From assembly GCF_900111895.1 (NCBI RefSeq), contig NZ_FOKB01000008.1:124001-188000 (forward strand): a stretch of DNA of 64,000 bases, read 5' to 3'. The notes under the pieces are model-generated. The model made no database searches and was not told the DNA's origin. It saw only the letters and a program-made list of their open reading frames with translations. The translations under genes were made by a program, and so were the position numbers. The stretch comes from Pseudomonas simiae. Lineage in GTDB: Bacteria; Pseudomonadota; Gammaproteobacteria; Pseudomonadales; Pseudomonadaceae. Shown one piece after another: positions 1 through 8,370 of the stretch (positions are counted from its first letter, which is position 1; every line of letters begins with the position of its first letter).

Positions 1-242
<242 letters not shown>

Positions 243-281
243 CGCCTAACGGCGCGCCAGCACGTTTTTCAGGAGCTGAAT

Positions 282-1406
282 ATGTCCACCGAAACCCTGT
301 TGAAAACCCCTCTGCATGCCCTGCACATCGAGCTGGGCGCGCGCATGGTGCCCTTCGCCGGCTACGACATGCCGGTGCAATACCCACTGGGCGTGATGAA
401 GGAACACCTGCACACCCGTGATCAAGCCGGGCTGTTCGACGTGTCCCACATGGGCCAGATCCGCCTCACCGGCGCCAATGCCGCCAAGGCCCTGGAAACC
501 CTGGTACCGGTCGACATCCTCGACCTGCCAGTCGGCATGCAGCGCTACGCGATGTTCACCAACGACCAGGGCGGCATCCTCGATGACCTGATGGTGGCCA
601 ACCTGGGTAACGAAGAACTGTTCCTGGTGGTCAACGCCGCCTGCAAGGACCAGGACCTGGCGCACCTGCGCCAGCATATCGGCGACCAGTGCACCATCGA
701 GCCGTTGTTCGAGGAGCGTGCATTGCTGGCCCTGCAGGGCCCGGCGGCGGTGAAAGTACTGGCGCGCCTGGCTCCTGAAGTCACCAAGATGACCTTCATG
801 CAGTTCGCCACGCTGCGCCTGCTGGGCGTGGACTGCTATGTCAGCCGTTCGGGCTACACCGGTGAAGACGGCTTTGAAATTTCCGTACCCGCCGCCAATG
901 CCGAAAGCCTCGCGCGAAGCCTGCTGGCCGAGACCGAAGTGCAGGCCATCGGCCTGGGCGCCCGCGATTCGTTGCGCCTGGAAGCCGGCCTGTGCCTGTA
1001 CGGCCACGACATGAACACCGATACCACCCCGATCGAAGCCAGCCTGCTGTGGGCGATCTCCAAGGCGCGCCGTGCCGACGGTGCTCGTGCCGGTGGTTTC
1101 CCGGGTGCCGACACGATCTTCACCCAACAGCAAGCCGGTGTGAGCCGCAAACGTGTAGGCCTGTTGCCACAAGAGCGCACGCCGGTGCGCGAAGGTGCAC
1201 AAATCGTCGACGCAGACGGCACCGTGATCGGCAGCGTGTGCAGCGGCGGCTTCGGCCCGACCCTGGGCGGCCCGCTGGCCATGGGTTACCTGGACAGCGC
1301 CTTTATCGCACTGGATACCGAAGTCTCTGCGCTGGTGCGTGGGAAAAAGGTGCCACTTCGTGTAAGTAAAATGCCATTTGTGCCGCAGCGTTACTACCGG
1401 GGCTGA
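282..1406 (+). CDS. gcvT: Glycine cleavage system aminomethyltransferase (T protein)
   Basis: This 374-residue protein matches the usual GcvT length. It transfers the methylene group of aminomethyl-lipoyl-H protein to tetrahydrofolate and releases ammonia. Visible marks are the N-terminal TPLHALHIELGARMVPFAGYD region, a GGILDDLMV segment that places the folate-contacting aspartate at residue 101, and the GARDSLRLEAGLCLYGHD stretch in the folate domain. An AGGAG ribosome site lies 8 bases before the ATG. It follows sdaA closely, so it probably ends a glycine/serine catabolic operon. The hairpin that follows the stop lacks a T tract. Confidence 0.97.
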   Translation: MSTETLLKTPLHALHIELGARMVPFAGYDMPVQYPLGVMKEHLHTRDQAGLFDVSHMGQIRLTGANAAKALETLVPVDILDLPVGMQRYAMFTNDQGGILDDLMVANLGNEELFLVVNAACKDQDLAHLRQHIGDQCTIEPLFEERALLALQGPAAVKVLARLAPEVTKMTFMQFATLRLLGVDCYVSRSGYTGEDGFEISVPAANAESLARSLLAETEVQAIGLGARDSLRLEAGLCLYGHDMNTDTTPIEASLLWAISKARRADGARAGGFPGADTIFTQQQAGVSRKRVGLLPQERTPVREGAQIVDADGTVIGSVCSGGFGPTLGGPLAMGYLDSAFIALDTEVSALVRGKKVPLRVSKMPFVPQRYYRG

Positions 1407-1799
1407 CTGACTGTTTCCATAAGTAACGCGATTGCGTTAACACGCACTAATTTGTAACGCAATCGCCATAAAACAGTGCACTCCCGATAGTCTTTTTTAT
1501 AGGGGTCAACCTATAACAAGTGATCAACTCTATCGAATAAGTGGAATTCACAATATTCAACCAAGTGTCATAAGCCCAAGCAAAACCTGGGCTTTTGGCA
1601 GGGCTTGTTTTTTCTCCATTAGTTGGCGTAGAGTTTGCCCACTGTGTTTGCATGGGTCGCTTGGAACCTGGACCTGGGCAGTAGCTGAAGTAGTTGTGCT
1701 ACAACCCGTTCGACGTCTCTTACTTTCCTGCAACCCAGCCCAGTACTCTTTCATGCGAAAGGGGCTGTCATTAATTTTTAGCGTCAAGGAAATAAGAAA
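1407..1799. other. Intergenic region between gcvT and the cold-shock gene
   Basis: No convincing gene is present in these 393 bases. The region holds a 12-bp inverted repeat just after gcvT (described separately) and a long leader ahead of the cold-shock gene. Long 5' leaders are common for cold-shock mRNAs. The segment 1711-1731 resembles one before the other cold-shock-domain gene at 20028. Confidence 0.6.
1428..1466. repeat. 12-bp perfect inverted repeat downstream of gcvT
   Basis: GCGATTGCGTTA at 1428-1439 is the exact reverse complement of TAACGCAATCGC at 1455-1466, with a 15-base loop. A further half copy (GTAACGCG) starts at 1423. There is no T tract on either side, so it is not a standard intrinsic terminator. 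It could be an RNA hairpin that ends or protects gcvT mRNA, or an operator for the next gene. Confidence 0.55.
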
Positions 1800-2012
1800 A
1801 TGGCTGAACGTCAGAGCGGTACCGTCAAGTGGTTTAACGACGAGAAAGGGTTTGGTTTTATCACTCCAGAAAGCGGTCCGGATCTGTTCGTGCATTTCCG
1901 CGCTATTCAGGGCAACGGCTTCAAGAGCCTGAAAGAAGGCCAGAAAGTGACATTCGTTGCTGTGCAAGGCCAAAAAGGCATGCAGGCTGACGAAGTACAA
2001 GCAGAAGGCTGA
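1800..2012 (+). CDS. CspA-family cold-shock protein
   Basis: This 70-residue protein is a single cold-shock domain that binds single-stranded RNA and DNA and acts as an RNA chaperone. RNP1 (KGFGFI, residues 16-21) and RNP2 (DLFVHF, residues 29-34) are intact, and the protein begins with the usual GTVKWFN strand. An AAGGAA ribosome site lies 7 bases upstream of the ATG. A strong terminator follows 14 bases after the stop, so the gene is monocistronic. It is acidic and short, as free-standing Csp proteins are; which paralogue (CspA, CapB or other) cannot be told. Confidence 0.96.
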   Translation: MAERQSGTVKWFNDEKGFGFITPESGPDLFVHFRAIQGNGFKSLKEGQKVTFVAVQGQKGMQADEVQAEG

Positions 2013-2025
2013 TCCCTGCTGCGAC

Positions 2026-2060
2026 AAAAAGCCCCTGATGGTGACATCAGGGGCTTTTTT
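2026..2060 (+). terminator. Rho-independent terminator of the cold-shock gene
   Basis: An 11-bp perfect stem (AGCCCCTGATG at 2030-2040 with CATCAGGGGCT at 2045-2055) and a GTGA loop are followed by six T on the plus strand. Confidence 0.93.
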
Positions 2061-2107
2061 ATGTGCGTTTGCTCGTAAAATGGCTTTTTTCAGAAGAGAG
2101 CCCTGCC

Positions 2108-2596
2108 ATGTCGAAACCCCTGCTGAGCCCCCAAGGCGAGTTCCCCGCCGTTGGCCTGGGCCGTCGTCTGGCAGCGATGTTCTATGACTTCCTGTTGTGC
2201 ACCGCCCTGCTGATCGTCACGGCGTTCATCTACAAGCTGATCTGGATCGCGTTTGTTGGCGAGGCGAAGATGCGCACGCTCACAGAATCCGGCGCGCTGG
2301 ACGGCGACCCGCTGCTGTCGACGATTCTGTTGTTTGTGCTGTTTGGCTTCTTCGCCAAGTTCTGGACCCATTCCGGGCAGACCCTGGGCATGCAGGTGTG
2401 GGGCGTGCGCGTACAGAATGCCGATGGCTCAAGGATCAGCCTGTGGCAGGCGCTGTTGCGCTTTGTGGTGTCGATTGCGTCGTGGTTGTGCGTGGGGCTG
2501 GGGTTTATCTGGTCGCTGGTTGATAAGCGCAAACGCAGCTGGCATGACATCTATTCGGATACGCAACTGGTGCGGATCCCCAAGCAGAAAAAGTAA
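2108..2596 (+). CDS. RDD-family small membrane protein
   Basis: This 162-residue protein has a cytoplasmic N-terminus with the GLGRRLAAMFYDFLL opening seen in RDD-domain proteins, then three hydrophobic segments (about residues 20-42, 62-84 and 112-136) and a C-terminal DKRKRSWHDIYSDTQLV tail that matches the family's conserved end. The start at 2108 is preferred over an upstream in-frame ATG because a GAGAG ribosome site precedes it and the conserved domain begins shortly after. The function of stand-alone RDD proteins is mostly unknown; a few have been linked to ion or solute transport. It lies between the cold-shock terminator and nadA, which points toward it from the other strand. Confidence 0.88.
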   Translation: MSKPLLSPQGEFPAVGLGRRLAAMFYDFLLCTALLIVTAFIYKLIWIAFVGEAKMRTLTESGALDGDPLLSTILLFVLFGFFAKFWTHSGQTLGMQVWGVRVQNADGSRISLWQALLRFVVSIASWLCVGLGFIWSLVDKRKRSWHDIYSDTQLVRIPKQKK

Positions 2597-2614
2597 TTGC
2601 CGACGACACAGATC

Positions 2615-2648
2615 AACTGTGGGCGCTGGCTTGCCAACTCCCACAGTT
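2615..2648. repeat. REP-like short palindrome between convergent genes
   Basis: AACTGTGGG at 2615-2623 pairs with CCCACAGTT at 2640-2648. The core resembles the TGTGGGAGC ends of the REP elements found elsewhere in this window, and it lies between the convergent RDD and nadA genes. It has no T tract. Confidence 0.5.
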
Positions 2649-2668
2649 TGACCGTGTTCACAACGGGG

Positions 2669-3727
2669 TCAGGCGTTGCCGCCGAGCTTGAGACGTGCGG
2701 CCTGGGTGAAATCGAGCATTCGTTTGAGCGGGCGCACTGCATGCGGGATTACCGACGGCTCGACGAAGATCTCATTACTACCCTCGCGCAGGCACTGCAG
2801 CGTGCGTTCCAGCGTGTTCATCGCCATCCATGGGCAATGCGCGCAACTGCGGCACGCCGCGCCATTGCCAGCGGTAGGCGCTTCGATAAAGACCTTGTCC
2901 GGGCACAGCTGCTGCATCTTGTAGAAAATGCCGCGGTCGGTGGCGACGATGAAAGTCTTGTTCGGCAGGCGCTGAGCGGCGGCAATCAATTGGCTGGTCG
3001 AACCTACAGCGTCTGCCAATTCGATCACCGATGTCGGCGACTCGGGGTGCACCAGGATCGCGGCATCCGGGTACAGCGCCTTCATGTCTTCAAGCTGCTT
3101 GGACTTGAACTCTTCGTGGACGATGCAGGCACCGTCCCACAGCAGCATATCGGCACCGGTCTGACGCTGGATGTAGGTCCCCAGGTGCTTGTCAGGGCCC
3201 CAGATAATCGTCTCGCCGTTGTCCATCAGGCTTTCGACGATTTCCAGCGCGCAACTCGACGTCACCACCCAATCCGCCCGGGCTTTGACCGCCGCCGAGG
3301 TGTTGGCATACACCACCACGGTGCGCTCGGGATGCTGGTCGCAGAACGCCGAAAACTCCTCCACCGGGCAACCCAGGTCCAGGGAACACGTGGCTTCCAG
3401 GGTGGGCATGAGGATGCGTTTTTCGGGGGTGAGGATCTTGGCGGTCTCGCCCATGAAACGCACGCCAGCGACCAGGACGGTCTTGGCCGGGTGAGCGGCG
3501 CCGAAACGGGCCATTTCCAGGGAGTCGGAAACGCAGCCGCCGGTTTCTTCGGCCAGGGCCTGAATCACCGGATCACAGTAGAAGTGGGCAACCAGCACCG
3601 CGTCTTGAGCCTTGAGCTCGGCGGCGATGGCGGTACGCAGGCTCGCCTCTTCCTCGGCGCTGAGGGCCTTGGGCTGCTTGGCGTCGAGATGGGCTTGAAC
3701 CAGAAGGCGTTCGGAAATTTGCGTCAT
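2669..3727 (-). CDS. nadA: Quinolinate synthase A
   Basis: NadA condenses iminoaspartate with dihydroxyacetone phosphate to quinolinate, the committed intermediate of de novo NAD synthesis, and uses a [4Fe-4S] cluster. The protein is 352 residues from the chosen ATG (MTQISERL). Further upstream ATG codons in frame would add about 34 residues with no family likeness. Cysteine-bearing family motifs are present: an early ETGGCVSDS, a central EATCSLDLGCPVEEF, and a late NGAACRSCAHCPWMAMN. It is transcribed leftward and appears monocistronic; the partner nadB is not in the window. Confidence 0.97.
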   Translation of the reverse strand: MTQISERLLVQAHLDAKQPKALSAEEEASLRTAIAAELKAQDAVLVAHFYCDPVIQALAEETGGCVSDSLEMARFGAAHPAKTVLVAGVRFMGETAKILTPEKRILMPTLEATCSLDLGCPVEEFSAFCDQHPERTVVVYANTSAAVKARADWVVTSSCALEIVESLMDNGETIIWGPDKHLGTYIQRQTGADMLLWDGACIVHEEFKSKQLEDMKALYPDAAILVHPESPTSVIELADAVGSTSQLIAAAQRLPNKTFIVATDRGIFYKMQQLCPDKVFIEAPTAGNGAACRSCAHCPWMAMNTLERTLQCLREGSNEIFVEPSVIPHAVRPLKRMLDFTQAARLKLGGNA

Positions 3728-3916
3728 GTTCGCAAGACCTGCAGGCGCAGTTGCGCGAAAGTCGAGTGTACCACCGGCTCTGGAGCCCTTCGGGCGCCGC
3801 CGGACGAAGTGATGGTGTTCATCAAGCACGGGTTAAGGTGAAGCTGCGCAAGGCTACAGAATATCCAAGGGTTTCAAAAGCCTAATCTGGTATTCGCCCG
3901 CCTGTTTGCCGGGCAA

Positions 3917-3953
3917 AAAAAGGGAGACCCCGGGGCTGGGGTCTCCCTTTTTC
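3917..3953 (-). terminator. Terminator of the 524-residue protein gene
   Basis: An 11-bp perfect stem (3921-3931 with 3938-3948) is flanked by A runs on the left and T runs on the right, so it can stop transcription in both directions. It begins 11 bases after the leftward gene that ends at 3964. Confidence 0.9.
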
Positions 3954-3963
3954 GCTCCCGGTA

Positions 3964-5538
3964 TCAGCGCACCAATGCGGACGGCTCTTGCTGAAGCATC
4001 ACCGAATCATGCATGTTCGCCAACGCATCCTTCAACGTGGACTCTTCCAACGCGTCCTTGGACTTCTTGCTGGCGTTGGCCGCGTATTCAAGCAGCACCA
4101 GGTAGTCGCGCTTGACCGCAGCCTGCGTCGGCACGTAGGTCTCGTCCACCAGCTTGCCCATCACATACTTTTGCGTACGGGTGTTCTGGCTGGCCTCTTG
4201 CGATACCGAGGCATGGGTCAGCAGGCCATCCTTGTACGACAGATTGGCAGAACTGCTGGCCTTGTCCTGCACCTGCACGTAGAGATAGTTCTGTGACTCG
4301 GCGGTGCCGTCCAAAGCAGGCGCCTTACCGCCCTTGAGGCTCTTGTGGAAGCTCGCGGAGAGGCTCGACTGCTGGTCCTGGCTGACACTGCGGTCCAGCG
4401 CGGTACTTCCACCAACACGGGTCTTTTGCGACACCTCATAGGCAAAGCTGTCGACCTCGGAGGGGCGCATCGGGTTGGGCGAATCAGACGCCTGCTTGAT
4501 CGACGCCTTGAAGTCAGCCAGGCCAGTGAGCAACCCCTGGTCGGTCGGGTTGCGCGTCAGCGCCTCTGGCAAAGAAACGCCCTGTGGATAATGACTGTTC
4601 ATGGCGCTGAAGGCGTCCTTGAACATCGCCATCAACTCCGGCTTGGCGCTGCCGCGCGTCTGTGCCCGATCGAACTGGGTGAGGTAGCTTTGCAGGGCCT
4701 TGGCCTGCTGCTTGGCGTTGCCGAGGATAGCGGTGTTTTTCAGATCGACCGCCAGGTTCAACTCACCGAGCGGACCACTCATGCGGGTGGTGCGGCTTTG
4801 ACTGTCGGCGTGAAAGGCCAGGCTCAGGTCCTGACCGTCCAGGGATTTGAGCTTGGCGCTGAGGTCGACCGAGGCCAGCAACGTGGAATCAAACTGCGTC
4901 AGCTGACTCAGGTCGAGCTTCGGCGGCGTTGCGGTCAACCCATCCACGGCGGCCTGGAAAGCGCTGCCCAGCTTGCCAACAGCCGTGAGCTCCTCATCGC
5001 TCAAGGTGCCCCCCTCCACTGTCGCCTTCACCCCCAGGCCGTCGGTCTGGCTAGAGAGGCTGAAGGTCACGGTCTTGCCGCTGGCGGTCTTGATGCTGAG
5101 GCTGATCAGGTTGTCGGCCTTGGAGTGCAGCAGGCTCTGATCAACCCTGATTTCACCCGCGTTCGCCGCGCGGTCGGCACTCGCGAACATCACCGACTGG
5201 GAAATCCCTCCACCGCCCTTGGCGAACTGCGCAACCAGACCGGCGCCCAGGCCACTGAAACGATTGGCCGTCGATTGCGAATTGAAGTTGGCATTGAGGG
5301 ACTTGCTGAGCGCATCCTGACGGTCGCTTTCCCAGGCGCGGACGGTCTCTTGACCCGGCAACTGCCCGCGACGGGAATAGGTGTCGGAAAGCGTATCGGA
5401 GACGACGTTGCCCAGGCTGACGACTGAAGATGGCCTCTTCAGGCTGACTTCAACGTTGTGCGTCAGGGTTGCCGCCGGCGTTTCCGTTGGCCGGGCGATA
5501 AGCGTGTTGGCGGTGCTGATAGGCGAAAGCGTAGTCAT
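3964..5538 (-). CDS. Unrecognised 524-residue protein
   Basis: I do not recognise this protein. From the ATG at 5538 (MTTLSPIST) it is 524 residues, rich in serine, alanine, lysine and glutamine, with no signal peptide, membrane segment or enzymatic motif. The N-terminal 100 residues look disordered; the middle alternates amphipathic strands (about residues 130-240, with SLSIKTASGKTVTFSLSS) and helices; the last 150 residues contain an NYLYVQVQDKASSSANLSYKDG strand-rich patch and a lysine-rich helix. The gene stands alone between its own terminator and the hairpin at 5777-5809. Codon use matches neighbours, so recent transfer is not suggested. It could be a secreted or surface protein exported without a cleaved signal, but that is a guess. 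Confidence 0.85.
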   Translation of the reverse strand: MTTLSPISTANTLIARPTETPAATLTHNVEVSLKRPSSVVSLGNVVSDTLSDTYSRRGQLPGQETVRAWESDRQDALSKSLNANFNSQSTANRFSGLGAGLVAQFAKGGGGISQSVMFASADRAANAGEIRVDQSLLHSKADNLISLSIKTASGKTVTFSLSSQTDGLGVKATVEGGTLSDEELTAVGKLGSAFQAAVDGLTATPPKLDLSQLTQFDSTLLASVDLSAKLKSLDGQDLSLAFHADSQSRTTRMSGPLGELNLAVDLKNTAILGNAKQQAKALQSYLTQFDRAQTRGSAKPELMAMFKDAFSAMNSHYPQGVSLPEALTRNPTDQGLLTGLADFKASIKQASDSPNPMRPSEVDSFAYEVSQKTRVGGSTALDRSVSQDQQSSLSASFHKSLKGGKAPALDGTAESQNYLYVQVQDKASSSANLSYKDGLLTHASVSQEASQNTRTQKYVMGKLVDETYVPTQAAVKRDYLVLLEYAANASKKSKDALEESTLKDALANMHDSVMLQQEPSALVR

Positions 5539-5776
5539 GACGATCCCTGTCTTGAACTGGATAATGTTCAATTTAACCAAGACTTCGATCGATTGACAGC
5601 ACGCTGACAACAAAGAGCCATGCCAGAAGTTGCGTGGTGAGCCGATACCCCGCGCCGATGGCGGGGGGACCAGGTGTCATGCGAGTGCTGTTGCTCGGTG
5701 ATCGAGCCCAGTCCACCACGTTGAGCGGTGAGATCGGACACGCCATCGTGGCGCCTGGCTATGGATCGGCTACAAA

Positions 5777-5809
5777 AAAGCCCCAGGCACTAGGTATGCC
5801 TGGGGCTTT
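5777..5809. terminator. Strong 13-bp hairpin, probable bidirectional terminator
   Basis: AAAGCCCCAGGCA at 5777-5789 pairs perfectly with TGCCTGGGGCTTT at 5797-5809 with a 7-base loop. A-rich sequence on the left and TTT on the right give weak U tracts in both directions. It separates the tRNA from the upstream region of the 524-residue gene. Confidence 0.65.
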
Positions 5810-5827
5810 CTCTGTATTCAAACAGGC

Positions 5828-5870
5828 AAAAAAAAACCCGGAAATCCTCACTTGCGTGGGCCTTCCGGAT
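5828..5870 (-). terminator. Terminator downstream of tRNA-Lys
   Basis: On the minus strand a CCGGAA/TTTCCGG stem (5863-5868 with 5838-5844) is followed directly by a run of nine T. The loop is about 18 bases. It begins some 20 bases after the tRNA 3' end. Confidence 0.7.
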
Positions 5871-5888
5871 TTTCTAAACCGCCAAAAA

Positions 5889-5964
5889 TGGTGGGTCGTG
5901 TGGGATTCGAACCTACGACCAATTGGTTAAAAGCCAACTGCTCTACCAACTGAGCTAACGACCC
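5889..5964 (-). tRNA. tRNA-Lys (anticodon TTT)
   Basis: The minus strand folds into a full cloverleaf of 76 bases. The acceptor stem GGGTCGT pairs with ACGACCC, the D arm contains AGCTCAGTTGGTAGAGC, the anticodon loop reads CTTTTAA with anticodon TTT, the T arm has GGTTCGAATCC, and the CCA end is encoded. It lies downstream of queC with its own likely promoter at 5982-6009. Confidence 0.98.
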
Positions 5965-5981
5965 GCTGTGTGGTGGCGCGT

Positions 5982-6009
5982 ATAATACTGATTTCTAAGG
6001 ATTATTCAA
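5982..6009 (-). promoter_or_regulatory. Putative sigma-70 promoter of tRNA-Lys
   Basis: On the minus strand TTGAAT (6009-6004) and TATTAT (5987-5982) are separated by 16 bases, with the -10 box 17 bases before the mature tRNA 5' end at 5964. The intervening sequence is AT-rich. Matches are 4 of 6 and 5 of 6 to consensus; read-through from queC is also possible. Confidence 0.55.
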
Positions 6010-6027
6010 CACCTTATTTTAAATAAA

Positions 6028-6717
6028 TCAGAAATAACGCGTTGGGTCAGTAATTCCGGCGGCTTGGAAGCCTTCTGCACGCAGTCGGCAGCTGTCGCAT
6101 TTCCCACAAGCACGGCCGTCATCGTCTGCCTGATAGCAGGAAACAGTCAGCGAATAATCGACGCCAAGTCCTACACCAGCCTTCACGATATCGGCCTTGC
6201 TCAGGTTTTGCAGCGGCGCCAGGATGCGGAAGCCCTGCCCTTCTACACCGGCCTTGGTCGCCAGGTTGGCCATGCGTTCGAACGACTCGACGAACTCGGG
6301 GCGGCAGTCTGGGTAACCGGAGTAGTCCACCGCGTTGACGCCGATAAAGATGTCGCGAGCATTGAGCACTTCCGCCCAGCCCAGGGCCAGGGACAGGAAC
6401 ACCGTGTTACGGGCCGGCACGTAAGTCACCGGAATGCCTTCGCCGGGCGTTTCCGGTACATCGATGCTGCTGTCGGTCAGCGCGGAGCCGCCGATGCCGT
6501 TGAGGTTAAGGCCAATCACTTTATGCTCGACCACGCCCATCTCACGGGCGACACGGGCAGCGGCGTTCAGCTCGGCGCGGTGACGCTGGCCGTAGTCGAA
6601 GCTCATGGTGTAGCAGCTGTAGCCTTGCGCCTGGGCCATAGCCACCACGGTGGCGGAGTCGAGGCCGCCGGACAGCAGGATTACCGCGCGTTTTTGATCC
6701 AGTGTTTGTTCAGTCAT
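6028..6717 (-). CDS. queC: 7-cyano-7-deazaguanine synthase
   Basis: QueC converts 7-carboxy-7-deazaguanine to preQ0 with ATP and ammonia, a step in queuosine tRNA modification. The 229-residue protein has the PP-loop SGGLDS at residues 16-21 and the zinc-binding cysteines at 194, 204, 207 and 210 (CGKCDSC). The ATG at 6717 is chosen because it starts one base after the queE stop; longer in-frame starts lie inside queE and add non-conserved residues. It is the second gene of a queE-queC pair. Confidence 0.96.
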   Translation of the reverse strand: MTEQTLDQKRAVILLSGGLDSATVVAMAQAQGYSCYTMSFDYGQRHRAELNAAARVAREMGVVEHKVIGLNLNGIGGSALTDSSIDVPETPGEGIPVTYVPARNTVFLSLALGWAEVLNARDIFIGVNAVDYSGYPDCRPEFVESFERMANLATKAGVEGQGFRILAPLQNLSKADIVKAGVGLGVDYSLTVSCYQADDDGRACGKCDSCRLRAEGFQAAGITDPTRYF

Positions 6718-6718
6718 G

Positions 6719-7366
6719 TCAGCGTCCTGGCTCGTCGTTCCAAAGGTATTTATGCAACTGCAATTGCAGGCGCACCGGTAGATTGTCCGCAACCACCCAA
6801 TCGGCGAGGTCACGTGCGTTCAAGTCATGGTGACTTGGCGAGAACAGTACTTCGCCTGCGCGGCGGTCCAGCCCGTATTGAATCAGCTTGGAGTTCGCCC
6901 AGTCGTAGTCGTCGCGGGAACAGATGACGAACTTGACCTGGTCGTTGGCCGTGAGCAGCTCGATGTTCTCGTAGCGGTTACGATGCGCTTCCTTGGAGTC
7001 GGGGGTCTTGAGGTCGACCACGCGGCTTACGCGGGGGTCAACGGCAGAGATGTCCAGGGCGCCACTGGTCTCCAGGGAAACCTCGTAGCCGGCATCACAC
7101 AGCTGCTTGAGCAACGGGATGGCATTGGGCTGGGCCAGCGGTTCGCCGCCGGTCACGCAGACGTAACGCGGCTTGTAGCCGGCAACCTGCTCCAGGATGT
7201 CATCGAGAGTACGCACCGTGCCGCCACTGAAGGCGTAGGCGCTGTCGCAGTATTGGCAACGCAGGGGGCAACCGGTCAGGCGCACAAAGACTGTGGGCAG
7301 GCCGGCCGTTCGCGTTTCACCCTGCAACGAGTAAAAGACTTCGGTAATACGTAATGTGTCTTGCAT
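6719..7366 (-). CDS. queE: 7-carboxy-7-deazaguanine synthase
   Basis: QueE is a radical SAM enzyme that contracts the ring of 6-carboxytetrahydropterin to 7-carboxy-7-deazaguanine. From the ATG at 7366 (MQDTLRI) it is 215 residues. The cluster motif CPLRCQYC places cysteines at 33, 37 and 40; the CxxxCxxC spacing is the ordinary radical SAM arrangement. The glycine-rich VCVTGGEPLAQ SAM-contact region follows. An ATG three codons upstream is possible but the shorter start matches the family. It is separated from the Tol-Pal genes by a terminator, so it heads its own unit with queC. Confidence 0.96.
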   Translation of the reverse strand: MQDTLRITEVFYSLQGETRTAGLPTVFVRLTGCPLRCQYCDSAYAFSGGTVRTLDDILEQVAGYKPRYVCVTGGEPLAQPNAIPLLKQLCDAGYEVSLETSGALDISAVDPRVSRVVDLKTPDSKEAHRNRYENIELLTANDQVKFVICSRDDYDWANSKLIQYGLDRRAGEVLFSPSHHDLNARDLADWVVADNLPVRLQLQLHKYLWNDEPGR

Positions 7367-7483
7367 AGTCGCCACGGGCGTAACAGCTAAACAGGCTGTC
7401 CGCCTCCGTCAGGCACTTTAAGGGACCCCGCCAACGCGTAGACCCCGAAAAGCGTGTTTCATAAAAGGGCGTGGATTCTAACG

Positions 7484-7513
7484 AAAAAACCCGCGCCAGG
7501 CGCGGGTTTCTTC
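7484..7513 (-). terminator. Terminator of the Tol-Pal operon
   Basis: On the minus strand ACCCGCG and CGCGGGT (7501-7507 and 7489-7495) form a 7-bp stem with a 5-base loop followed by TTTTT. It sits 18 bases after the cpoB stop. Confidence 0.88.
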
Positions 7514-7530
7514 TCAACGGGCTGCATCGC

Positions 7531-8364
7531 TTACAAGCGCTGCAAATCCCGTTGGGCCAACTGGGCAGCGGAAGTCCCCGGATACTGGGCCACAACCTGC
7601 TGCAGAATGCCTTTGACCTTGTCGGTATGACCCAGGCGGCGTTCTACGTCAGCGAGTTTGTACAGCGAGTCCGGCACCTTGGCGTGCTTGGGATACAGCT
7701 GGCTGACCTTGGCAAATGCCTGGCCCGCGCCCTGCAGATCACCCTTGGCCAGGTTCACTTCGCCCAACCAGTATTGGGCGTTGCCCGCGTACTGGCTGTT
7801 TGGGTATTTGCGCAGGAAAGCGGTAAATGCCTGGCTGGCCTTATCGAAATCCTTGGCTTTGATCAGGTCGAAGGCTGCATCGTAATACAGCTTTTCTTTC
7901 GCCGGATCACCCGGTTCGCTGCTCGCGGCAGGGGCTTGGCTGGCAGCCGCCCCTGCTGCTGCACCACCGGCAGCAGCGCTTGGCGCGCCACCGGCAGAAG
8001 AATTATCAGGAGTTGCGGCAGGTTGAACGCCGGCTCCAATGCGTCGATCAAGATCCTGGTAACGCTCCAGGCCTTCTTGCTTCAGCTGGTTCACTTGGTT
8101 CTGCAGTACTTCAATGGCGCCTTGTTGCTGCGCGATTTGATCCTGCATGCGTTGCAGCTGGTTGAACAGTTCGCCCTGTGCCGAGGGAGCGGACGTAGCC
8201 GCTCCCCCCGCATAGGCGCCGTTCGTGCCATAACCCGCTGGCGGATAACTGCTCCCGCTATTGTTATAGCCAGAGTTGCTATCTTCCACAGGAACCGCAG
8301 CCCACACCGCAAGCGGCGCGAGGCTGAGAGCCAATACAGTTAGAGCACGACGGCACGTTCGCAT
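7531..8364 (-). CDS. cpoB: Cell division coordinator CpoB (YbgF), Tol-Pal associated
   Basis: This periplasmic protein of 277 residues links outer-membrane constriction by Tol-Pal with peptidoglycan synthesis at the septum. It starts with a Sec signal peptide ending near AVWAA (residue 23), followed by a Gly/Ser/Tyr-rich linker, a short coiled coil (about residues 60-105, the trimerisation region), an Ala/Pro linker, and three tetratricopeptide repeats from about residue 155 to the end, seen as YYDAAFDLIKAKDFDKASQAF and similar. It is the last gene of the Tol-Pal unit, 6 bases after pal. Confidence 0.94.
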   Translation of the reverse strand: MRTCRRALTVLALSLAPLAVWAAVPVEDSNSGYNNSGSSYPPAGYGTNGAYAGGAATSAPSAQGELFNQLQRMQDQIAQQQGAIEVLQNQVNQLKQEGLERYQDLDRRIGAGVQPAATPDNSSAGGAPSAAAGGAAAGAAASQAPAASSEPGDPAKEKLYYDAAFDLIKAKDFDKASQAFTAFLRKYPNSQYAGNAQYWLGEVNLAKGDLQGAGQAFAKVSQLYPKHAKVPDSLYKLADVERRLGHTDKVKGILQQVVAQYPGTSAAQLAQRDLQRL

Positions 8365-8370
8365 GACGAA

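Larger units (their letters stand above)
5539..5888. other. Intergenic region with two hairpins beside tRNA-Lys
   Basis: The 5539-5776 part is the upstream region of the leftward 524-residue gene; no sure promoter was identified. The right part holds the hairpin 5777-5809 and the tRNA terminator 5828-5870. An open frame crosses it rightward but runs through the hairpins and into the antisense of the tRNA, so it is not a gene. Confidence 0.6.

Noticed and set aside
1557..2027. A 156-codon minus-strand frame over the cold-shock gene
   Set aside because: It covers the leader, the gene and its terminator in antisense and has no ribosome site.
2597..3841. A 414-codon plus-strand frame opposite nadA
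   Set aside because: It is antisense to nadA, whose cysteine motifs are clear; the plus-strand translation matches nothing.
5634..5930. A 98-codon rightward frame beside tRNA-Lys
   Set aside because: It reads through two strong hairpins and into the antisense of the tRNA.
5889..5964. tRNA-Lys as an integration site of a mobile element
   Set aside because: There is no integrase nearby and no direct repeat of the tRNA 3' end was found.
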